Of a DNA stretch of 64,000 nucleotides, positions 55,206 through 64,000 are shown in pieces. The notes beneath the pieces are model-generated. The model searched no databases, had not been told where the DNA came from, and worked only from the letters and a program-made list of their open reading frames with translations. Within the stretch, counting starts at the first letter, position 1. Every line of letters starts with the position of its first letter. Source of the DNA: Prostheceraeus crozeri. Its lineage: Eukaryota > Platyhelminthes > Polycladida > Euryleptidae. A program made the position numbers and the translations under genes. The DNA lies in contig CAJQUW010000578.1 in assembly GCA_907163375.1 (NCBI GenBank), forward strand, positions 124,001-188,000, given 5' to 3'.

Positions 55206-56800
55206 CAAAATACCATTATGTTGTGCTGAAAGAGTACTTCCCGCCTAACAAAATATGCATTTAGTCTTTCGCAGTGAGTGCACGGTCTAAAGATAGTGAA
55301 CATACTTTGTCCACTGATGACTTTAATAATAGAATAAAAACGGATGAACGACGCATAACGGACAGTGTAATTTTTTCAATAGAACCGACTGAAGGAACTA
55401 ACGGATCATTTTTGACCATGATACACCTATAGTAGGGATTAAACCGATGAGATATGATGTTCAGATGGTCCATCGATGGACACCAAGCGGGTGTTCTATA
55501 CTTTAACGGGCTATACTGCATATGGTATGAACTATGACCGACTGACGGCGCAGCCCTTATATACTTACTTTGGACTGTGTGGATCGTCAGTCTAGACTCA
55601 CATGGAATACACTACACTTGATTTCTAGAGGTAACAAATCTGGGCTTACTTGAAGAAAAAAATGAAAATTCTGAAATTTTACACTAGGTTCCCGGCACGC
55701 AAAAATTACGTGTGATTCACTTGTAGGTAAATGTAAAAACACGGGATTTACACGCGTATTTTTACGTGATACGTTAAGAATATTTTTTAACGCGTAAAAC
55801 ACATGTGACTTTTGTTGTCAAATTTTAATGTGTAGGAAAATGTGTGATTCACTTGTGAATTTCAGATACTTTTTGTTAACGTGTGTTTCACGTGTGTATT
55901 TAAGTAATTTCATCATATAGATCTGATTAAATTTATTTAATTCTTCAAATATCATTTAATTCTGTTTTAACATTCAACAGTTTCAAACTCACACTTAAAC
56001 CAAAGATTTATACTTACATTTTTAAAAATCAGATGTTTACCAGCTGCTATAGACAGTTATAGATCTCAAATATCTTCAAAAATCAGCGATTAAACTTGAT
56101 AATGTAAAACTTCTCAATAACTTAAATGTATTTTAGTATTATAGTACTATGAATCATACAAATTAAACGCTAGTCACCGTTTATATTCTTAAGTCTTTTA
56201 ACAAAGATTAGTAATCTTGAAATTCGTTCACTTCGGAACTTCTTGTTTTCAATACGAAGAGGGCCAATATCCCCATATGTTGCCTATATCAGTGGTGCTC
56301 ATTCGCGGTAAATGAAATGTGAATGAGTTTGAGTGCGTCAGGCATATGGTCTGGCATTTTTGGAGATGTCTGAAACTTAGACGTCATAGTCAAATATGCA
56401 TTGATTTCGGTCGGTTGCATGGATCCACAGACATTAGATCAAAATTATGGCAATCATGTCAAAAGCTACTGAGAAAAACATGGAAAACATGTAGGCCTAC
56501 GATTTTTTTGTGAGCTAATTATGAATTATGAATATTGTTTGTTTTATCTTGAGCAATTGAATTTGGAGTTTCATTTCCATTTTCTATTATTTCGGCACTT
56601 AAAATTTCACGTCGCGTCGTACGTAATCTTCAGTCTGTGTAATTTCTAAGTCCCATTTGCCGGACATTTTCCTGTCATATTTAAAAACCAGTGTATAGAT
56701 GTATATGATTAGGATTATAGGTTTGCAAAACGTAACTTTTACCCAGATCAATAGTTTTAGTACTTGCGTCGTAACACCTACAGTTTATTAAACAATTAAG
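55206..56800. other. unassigned sequence
   Basis: A minus-strand frame of 86 codons (55261-55521) begins about 40 bp after a TATATAAG on that strand but resembles nothing. TGTGATTCACTTGT and ACGTGT motifs repeat around 55700-55890. No other signal. Confidence 0.35.
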
Positions 56801-56811
56801 CTAATGCATGG

Positions 56812-56953
56812 AGGGATGAGAATCTTCCGCGGGTGCGCGGAATTCCGCGTGGGCCCCTTTATTGAAGTGTAATGCATTTTTACTTTTTTTATATCAAGTG
56901 CCCCTCTAAATATCCATTTCCGCGTGGGCCACTCTAGCACCATTCTCATCCCT
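56812..56953. mobile_element. short hAT-type MITE
   Basis: Ends AGGGATGAGAAT and ATTCTCATCCCT are perfect inverses, followed inward by CCGCG(T)GG(G)-type repeats. Flanks ATGCATGG and ATGCAAGT match at 6 of 8 positions, an 8-bp hAT-like duplication. 142 bp, no coding capacity. Confidence 0.7.
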
Positions 56954-56957
56954 ATGC

Positions 56958-57809
56958 AAGTCAGATAAATATTCAAGAAAATGCGTGCAAAAGCACCCAG
57001 TTACAGAAGGGTGCTAATGCAATTCGGGATGTAATGGAACAATACTAGGTTTGGTTTTATGGGGACTACTAATTGCTGGTGATAAACTAAATTTTTTTTA
57101 ACGAAAATTTATTAAAAACAAGGTGAAGTTTAGCTCCTTCAATATCTATCCGATTAACTTCAAGGCAGTGGCTATCCATCCAACTGGGTTGGATGAATAA
57201 GTAGGTCATAGGCTATTTTTATTAATTTTGGCAAACGAGTTGAATACCTACAATGTATCGGATACAAATTACAAGATAAGATATAAATAAGTTGTGAGGC
57301 TGAGATGACGCATGCAAGAAAGTAAAACAGCTTCATATGCACACTACTAGCGTGCTGAAAATGTACTGAGGGCATGATTTAAACGAGTACATGATAGAAG
57401 CCATCTACACTTCATACAACACTTAATGAGTTAGCTGTATCCTATTTTGTCTTCCGGAGTCGCTTGAGAAAAATGAATAAATTTCACAATGCTCGATCAC
57501 TCAATTTCCCTATCAGATTAAGGAAGCAAGAAAGTCGAAGAAACTCCTACACATCTTGCTACTATGATTAGCAGTCTCACAACTGAGGAATGGGAGGCGC
57601 GGTAAATGTACAGTAAGAATAATGTGTAGGCTCAGCCGTTTAAATAGCTAGACTCTCCGCAGTCTACGAAGCTCGAAATATTTTATGTTTCATTATTTAA
57701 TTCAACCCTCTTGGCTTTTCACTCGACTTGCCAAACTTAGATGGGAACGAAACTGTTTGATGTTGACCGAAATCTTAACTGCGTGCTAGGAATAGGCCTA
57801 CCAGTAATC
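56958..57809. other. unassigned sequence
   Basis: Nothing recognised apart from a TAGGCCTA palindrome just inside it, near 57794. Confidence 0.4.
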
Positions 57810-58565
57810 TATCGCCGTAATTTCCGGCCAATACGGCGCAACTTTTTTACTCGAAAACAGCTATCGGTAATGCGCCATATCTGTGGAGTGCGCCCTATCT
57901 AAGGTGAAATTAGATTTTTTAGTTCGATGAAGATTAGTAGGCATTCATTTTAAAGTATTTTGGGAGCAAGTGCCAGAAAAGGTTATTCGAAGTGGCTTCA
58001 AGAAGGAGATGGGGGTGTCATTTTCTTCGAGAGATTCAACCGATTCGACATTTGACTCAGATGCCATAGGGCACATTGATTCCGTCACTGAACATTCATT
58101 TAGATACAGTAGCCAAAAGTGATAGTGAATAGCAAACTTAAGGCGAACATTGATTATAGCACTGAAACGAGCCTTGATTCGGATACCGAGGTGAATAGGC
58201 CTATTGAAGTGAATAGTGAAGCTTCCTACCTGCAGTTGAATCAAACATACATGTCATACACAAAACTCCGACGTGCTGCATTTTGTTGTACTTGAGCCTC
58301 ATGCTATTGGAATATTCTTGGACTATCATGGCAATCATGAACCTTCGTGATTTTTCAAAAAGAACCTATTATAACACAGTTTTTGCTTATTCTAGGCTAC
58401 CGGTAGTGCTCCAATCGGTGAAATTAGCTTCAATTATTGTTTCCTATTATAATACATATCATCTGAAAGTTTACATGTGCGTCTTATCCGCGAAGTGCGC
58501 CTTATCTGTTGTCAAAATACGAAATTATCTAAAAATCGGCTTGTGCGTCTTATAGGCCGCTGAAA
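57810..58565 (+). mobile_element. pogo-derived element with GGCGCAC-type inverted ends
   Basis: The left end has GTAATTTCCGGCCAATACGGCG and TGCGCCATATCTG..GTGCGCCCTATC. The right end has GTGCGTCTTATCC, GTGCGCCTTATCTG and GTGCGTCTTATAGGCCGCTG, inverted to it. Repeated GTGCGCCTTAT modules at both ends are known from a widespread animal MITE group. The interior codes a pogo-like tail (see 57950-58120). Confidence 0.6.
57950..58120 (+). pseudogene. C-terminal remnant of a pogo-like transposase
   Basis: The plus strand reads VFWEQVPEKVIRSGFKK, then an acidic STDSTFDSDAIGHIDS. In pogo/Tigger transposases the catalytic domain is followed by WxxVPxxVIxxSFKKCGI and an acidic end. Only this tail remains, so the element is a deletion derivative. 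Confidence 0.5.
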
Positions 58566-58576
58566 ATGTTTGTCAC

Positions 58577-60445
58577 TGAGAAACTGAGCCCGAGTTATCT
58601 CGTAACGGGCGTTCGAGTCATTCACTGCTGCTTGATTTTTTTACTGTCAACTGTTCACGAATCCCGAGTATTCTCGGGCTGCTTGGGTGTTACAATTTGA
58701 CGAATCCCGAGTATACTCGTTTTCTGAAAACAATGGAGTTAATTCAGTATTTGAAGTATTTCTACGCTGTACTTAAGTCTTGCTGATAACAATGATATTT
58801 CTGCAGTAAAGGTCCAATTTTTGCGAATGATAAGTTAGCTTTTAAAGAGGAATAGATAGATGTGATGAATAGTTTTTGCCTTGTTGTTTAAGACATATTC
58901 ACATTTCTAGGCTTATGCTCTCAGGTTTGCCAACCAATGAGAATAAATCACAGATTAATCATTTTTACACTGTAGGTAATTAACATCCGTCACCTCAAAA
59001 GTGCTTATTGGAAAACAGTTTATAACTCCGTTCTTCTTTGACTTTATGCTGGTATTCTATTTGACAGCTAATTATTATTTGTCTTGTAGATGTAAGCTTA
59101 CTCGGTTTCATAACTGTATGATTTGAGTCTCTTCACTATCCAACATAAAAAAATCATTATTTTTTCAATTGGAAATTTATGCATTTATCCAATGATTTGT
59201 AATTTTACATTACATCCATGAATTGTAATTTCTATATCAACTTGCATGTAATTCGTAGTGCTTTCGGAAAAGTGTTGAAATTCATGAATGGGATTAGAAT
59301 TCACTTCAAGAAGTTATTTTTAAGCACTGATTTTTTCCGGCTTTTGTTTAAGTGTTGGCTAACATGTTATCAAATTTGCAAGTTATTAAATTGTTTCCAA
59401 AATGGCAATTAGAAATCACTAAAAGTCGAAAAAAACTTGGTGCTTATAAATAACCTCATGAAGTGATAAATTCAGATCCCATTTTTGACACTTTTCTAAA
59501 AGCTCTACGAATTACTTGGAAGTTGATATACAATATTACAATTCTATGATATTGAATAAAAATATTATATATCTAGTATATACCGTTATATGTAGTCTAT
59601 ATACTCGTAAATTTTCAATGGAGAAGAAGAGACAAAACCAAAGAGGAACAGAGTGAGAGACTGTTTTCTATGAGCACATTTGAGGTGACTCATACTCTTT
59701 TCCAATAGTACACTATTCAAAATTATAAAATTAACACGACGCAGCAAACGCGAGAAAATGCAATCATGCACACCACACACACTGCTTATCATACGAATTT
59801 TGCTCGGGCTATCCTTTTAACCACGTCTTCGAGAGTATTGCGCTTCAATTCTGAACTAATGAGGCAGTTTATTACATGATATTGTTATTGAAGATGGACG
59901 ATGGAGATATCATTTTGTCAGACGAAAGAGAATTAGTAATTGTTATGTTATAAGCCAATAAGCCTAATACTTTTGAGAATTCGAATTCTATGTGTAATTT
60001 GGTAATGATTCTTGTTTTTATTCGAGCGTTATAAATATCATGAAATTTAAAGAAAATTAAAAAAGTCTCGTTCATATGATATTTTGCTGTTTACATTTTT
60101 ACTTAATTGCATTTTCAAAATAATTATAGCCATCATTGATTATAACACATTTAAGGATAAAACATAATACAACAAAACCAGTGAAAAGCGTAAGTTTAAT
60201 CTTAAAATCCTCAGTTTCACAGTGAGGATTGACGAAATTCTTTCAGTCACAGCGCGCTGAGTGCAGGCGACGAGATATCTCGGGCTCAGGCTCTCAATGT
60301 AGTAACTCTGTTGCGCCGTCAGCAATATTCTACCGCTCTCTCGATGCGAGATAACTCGGGCTCAGGTTCTGGGTGTACTATCTGTTTTACGCTGTCAGTG
60401 ATATTCTGCTGCTGCATCGATGCGAGTTATCTCGGGCTCAGTCAA
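58577..60445. repeat. CGAG-palindrome inverted and tandem repeats
   Basis: ACTGAGCCCGAGTTATCTCG at 58577 is inverted at 60423-60442. On the right, three copies of GATGCGAG(A/T)TA(A/T)CTCGGGCTCAG stand about 75 bp apart (60268, 60343, 60419). On the left, CCCGAGTATTCTCGGG and CGAGTATACTCG palindromes occur (58664-58715). The right side ends GCGCAGGCGTTAAAGGGTTAA, the form of a piggyBac terminus with TTAA, but a matching left terminus was not found. Interior 58740-60260 is AT-rich without long frames. Confidence 0.6.
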
Positions 60446-60489
60446 ATTGGGAGGGTACTTAGAATCAGCGCAGGCGTTAAAGGGTTAAT

Positions 60490-61850
60490 CACCAGCCCAA
60501 CTAATCTCATAGGAATTTATTGTATAGGCCTATATTTTGAAGCAGCGCTAAAATAAAGATGCTGGAGCATGATACCTACTGTTTTTTTCGGCTTATTCTT
60601 TTTGAGGAACAAAAAAGTATTTCATCTGCAGAAATCGTAACTTATGACTTATGGATACTAGGGTGTTGCAAAAAAAACGAAAGTTGGAAAAGTTTAGGTC
60701 CCCATCGCCCTTTGGGTGAGGCTCGGTAAGAAACTTCTAAATGTGAAATTTCAGCCCAATCGGACTATGTTTAGGGGTCGCGCATCGAGGTCAAACAGGT
60801 GAAAATTGCTATAAATAGCCTCTGACGTCATCGTAAGGCCTTGCGTGACCATTTCTGACATAATAAATCGATAGATGAGGGTCACATTTATATCTGTTGG
60901 TAATAGCACTTTTTGCTCTAGGATGCTTAGTTTCTTCACAAAATGACATTTAAGGTTCCCAAATCACGTATTTTGGTGAGTCACGTTACTAGAAGGCTGA
61001 ATTATAGCGAATATGAATCCACTTTTTAACGAAGCTTAGCACTGCACGGTATTGATAGCACACATAGTGTTTGGATATTGTAAACTGTTAAGTAATTATA
61101 ATCTTAATGCTTTAATTACTATTAGAAAATAGTCCTTTATAGTCACACAGTCCTTTTCTGAAGTGGACACACTCTGACCCACACTGAGAGAAGCAGACGA
61201 TAGCGGGTCCATTTTATTTCGAATATATTTCCAATATACCAGTTAGGCCTACATCATCAGATGTAGAACAGTTTGGTATGCGCTAACATACACGTATTGC
61301 GATATAACAGAAAGGCGGGGGTTAGGATCTTTCCCCAGACGTAGCCCACAGTATCCGTCATTAGTTCATTGGTTTAAAAGTTAAGTGGTGAACACAAATT
61401 GTCTCGGTGTCGTGAACAGTAACGAAAGGAGACTTGTAATAACTGACTTTAACCCTATCATGACCGGGCAATTTTACCGTAGTAGTTTAGACGTAGAGCT
61501 GTGCCTGTGGTGAACTTGGTGTAAAAACAAAAAAAAAGGCCCGCTCGAGATTTTAGTGTTCTGATTATAGATTACGGTATAATTTTACATCACCCCATGT
61601 CTAAGGAACTACCGGTAACGCTACAAACCTGTAATAACAAATGTCGATCTTGATATACAAGGCTTCTTACACGTATGTAGAAGTTTGTTGAATAGATATT
61701 AAGTTGGAGAAAAGTCGATGGCTTTTTTCATAACTATCCTCCTGGCTTTTTTTACCCCATCTTACTATATACCTGGAAAATAATCTTAACACATCCATGA
61801 TTATATTAAATATACAATGAGTAGAGAAAAAATATACACGTAATTATCCT
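60490..61850. other. unassigned sequence
   Basis: Possibly intergenic or intronic. A TTAACCCTATCATGACCGGG motif at 61450 looks like a lone piggyBac-type terminus. Confidence 0.4.
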
Positions 61851-63215
61851 GTAGGGGAAGGCGAGGTATTATGGGCAACCGGGGTAATATGGGCATGTGG
61901 CCTCCAGGCGAATCTACCCAGCGAATTTAGTTTATTCTTTCAATATATGTGGGTCCCATCTACTACCAGAACATATGGTCCTATGGTATCTTTATGTATC
62001 GACTTGACACTACACGGATCGATAGATTAAAAAGTGCACATGTTAGAAAATTTTCAAAATTTTGCTATTTTCGTGATAAATCGAACACGGAGTGATATTT
62101 TAAAATTTATTTTTGATGCTTGTGTAAGTATATCTATTGGTGTCCGTGACACATCAAACGTTTTTTAATTCGTTTCACTTTCGTTTGTAGCACCTCGAAT
62201 GTTCGTCATTTTACCACCGGGGTATTATGGGCACTTTTGACAGGGGTATAATGGGCATACCCCAAGTGTTGTTTGTCAGATACCCAATGAATTAAAAATC
62301 ATAATTTACTAATAACTGATATTTATCTGGCTATTTCACTAGGGAATCGTTCATTACTGTACTTTGGTTAACCCTGTAAGTTAACAAATCGGGCTATTTT
62401 TAGAGTTGTGAACGCCCGTATGATGAATAGGCTAACTTATGAATTGAGCTATTTTTGAAACCGGGAATTCCTCAGATCTTTCCCTGGAATTTATAAGCGC
62501 CCTAGCTAAATGTGATGAATATCTACTGATGGGCATGCAGCTCTATCTCTAATAACACTGCAGAGACAAGATTCACATAGAAGAATAATGACGCGTCGGT
62601 TCTTCCGGTAGGCGATGATATTTACACCCTTAGGGAGCCACTTTACTGATCGCCGCACGGGGTATCATTCATGGATTTTGCAAGTCGGTGGATGTAAAAG
62701 AAACTTAAGAGCTTTAAGTGAACTAGCCTATCCATCCAGTTGTATGTCTCAACTTTTTCTCTAGTTTATACTGTATTTTTTGTAATTTTTATTGTAGCCG
62801 AACGGAGTAGATACGAGCATTAGAAGTTTATGATTCTTACTATATTGACTTCTCGATTCCGGCTGAAAGGGGCCTGAAGTGACCTTGTACGAAGCTTCAA
62901 TGAATACAAAATAGCTAATAGTGTATTTATCAAGAATGTAACACAACACCATGTGAATACGTACATTATGTATATTTGTATTTTATTTCAGGTGCCCATA
63001 ATACCCCGGTGTTTTTTTCTCAGCGAAAAATGACACTTTTTCTTATTTTTGATCTGATGGAGTAAAAACAGATTTAGTCACCAACACACTATATCCCAAT
63101 GATTCTTGATAAATTTTCCTTTAATATAAGCACAGGAGCGTTAATATTGAATCATTTTGGTGGCCTCAGCGGGTCCTAACAAAAAGCATGCCCATAATAC
63201 CCCGGCTTCCCCTAA
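61851..63215. mobile_element. DNA element built on GGGGTATTATGGGCA motifs
   Basis: Inverted ends TAGGGGAAGGCGAGGTATTA and, reversed, TAGGGGAAGCCGGGGTATTA, each followed by TGGGCA. The motif GGGGTA(T/A)(T/A)ATGGGCA occurs six times: about 61867, 61884, 62219 and 62244 on the plus strand, 62996 and 63190 on the minus strand. TA on both sides may be the target duplication. About 1.36 kb, no transposase frame. Family not assigned. Confidence 0.75.
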
Positions 63216-64000
63216 TTTCTTATCGGAACTTTCTTTCCGCATATCCCTCGTATACTCATGCATGTGATTTTAGGTGACTGTCAGATAATGTCACAAATAT
63301 AGGTGTCAGGAGATATAGGTGCTAATAAATATGCAACATGTTTTCATTATCATGTAATGAAATCATGCCTTGTTTTATAGTCATGTAATTCTTACACACC
63401 TTTCAGATACATTAGAAATGAAAATGGACAAGCAATTTAAATATCTGGCTACCAAAATGAAATCTTTAGAAAGAAATCAGGTGAAGGAGGCTGAAATCGC
63501 CAATTTTTAGGATGAGGTGAGTATCAGAATAAGTCAGATTCACTGATCGATTCACCTTAATCTAGGGTTGTTAAAAAAATTATTGTTTTTTTTAATTATG
63601 TTTTTTATAATCTTAAAAAACAGTGTTTTTTTGTTAATAAATGTTTTTTATTTTTACGAAATTTGAGGGAAGTTAAATGCTCACGAGTTTTACACGCTAC
63701 AATTTTATTGTTTCTAATCGTTTATTTGTGTTTTTCAACTTAATATACTTACTCTGGGAAGAGTTAGCAGAGAAAGGACCGTGCTGTTGCTAACGCTACC
63801 CGAAACAATTGCACTTTATTTATTCAACTGAGTTGACCATCGACAAAAAATTAATAATAATAATCATCATCATATAACAATGGTGATAATAATAGCAGAA
63901 AACTTGTTATGTGAAGTATGTTTCAATTGTTGCATTTCATTTGAAAAACGTCCGAAACCGAACATACGATGTCAAAAAGACATAAGAAGTAATTATACAA
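63216..64000. other. unassigned flank with a possible exon
   Basis: 63402-63515 has a CTTTCAG acceptor, a Lys/Glu-rich frame (LEMKMDKQFKYLATKMKSLE), a TAG in that frame, and a GAG/GTGAGTATC donor. It may be a decayed or non-coding exon. The rest is poly-T/A and ATA-rich, with an AATAATAATCATCATCAT run near 63850. Confidence 0.3.

Noticed and set aside
55261-55521. 86-codon minus-strand frame with TATATAAG about 40 bp upstream
   Set aside because: No family likeness and no conserved motif. A TATA match alone is weak in AT-rich DNA.
58590-58625. Possible tRNA B box (GTTCGAGTC)
   Set aside because: No A box or cloverleaf could be placed around it.
59218-59412. 64-codon frame with many aromatic residues
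   Set aside because: Low-complexity AT-rich sequence, no start context and no similarity.

Overview
This is animal (metazoan) nuclear DNA, AT-rich and dominated by transposable elements stacked inside one another. A Gmr1-type Ty3/gypsy element, a Polinton/Maverick, piggyBac, hAT, Tc1/mariner and pogo-type transposons, non-LTR retrotransposons (LINEs) and an intronless Cys-loop receptor gene all occur. Repeated TAGGCCTA palindromes and the Gmr1 clade suggest a marine invertebrate, perhaps a deuterostome. The species cannot be fixed from the sequence. Only one host gene looks whole: the Cys-loop receptor at 53620-54933.

Layout. 1-5580: mostly unassigned, with hairpin and inverted-repeat elements at 358-614, 2131-2203 and 3391-3845. 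5586-13990: a minus-strand LINE split inside its reverse transcriptase by a CTAG-rich element with GGGCCGTATTA ends (6045-13749). That element received two Tc1-like transposons (6208-9747 and 10090-11684). The first of these received a TTAA-flanked element (7806-9714), which itself carries a 725-bp foldback palindrome. 13985-43720: a plus-strand LINE split by a Polinton (14328-43555, terminal inverted repeats, 6-bp target duplication). A young Gmr1-like retrotransposon (14527-22942, LTRs about 1% different) sits in the Polinton's left repeat, and a piggyBac (15482-18189) sits in the Gmr1 gag region. So two nests, each three to four insertions deep, can be read from target duplications.

The Polinton is a fossil broken in many places, but most of its gene set can be named. 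The plus-strand block holds a UBA/RING-type accessory gene, several unnamed genes, an A32-like packaging ATPase, an integrase with chromodomain, a penton-like and a hexon-like capsid gene around a basic core-type gene, and an adenain-like protease. The minus-strand block holds a gene with two TBP-like repeats, a protein-primed DNA polymerase B with N-terminal zinc fingers, and an accessory gene with a clear multi-exon structure. Several genes have TATA boxes with AP-1, CRE or CCAAT motifs close upstream. Between the polymerase and TBP-like genes lie three hairpins that keep the same CGGAA loop while their stems differ in sequence but stay paired. This is the most unusual signal in the window.

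43560-50770: LINE fragments, a hAT transposase with a piggyBac inserted just behind its stop, and the end of a retroelement-like ORF. 50770-64000: a second foldback copy (51633-52380) related to the one at 8950, the receptor gene, a short hAT-type MITE, a pogo-derived element with GGCGCAC-type ends, CGAG palindrome repeats, and a 1.36-kb element built on a GGGGTATTATGGGCA motif.
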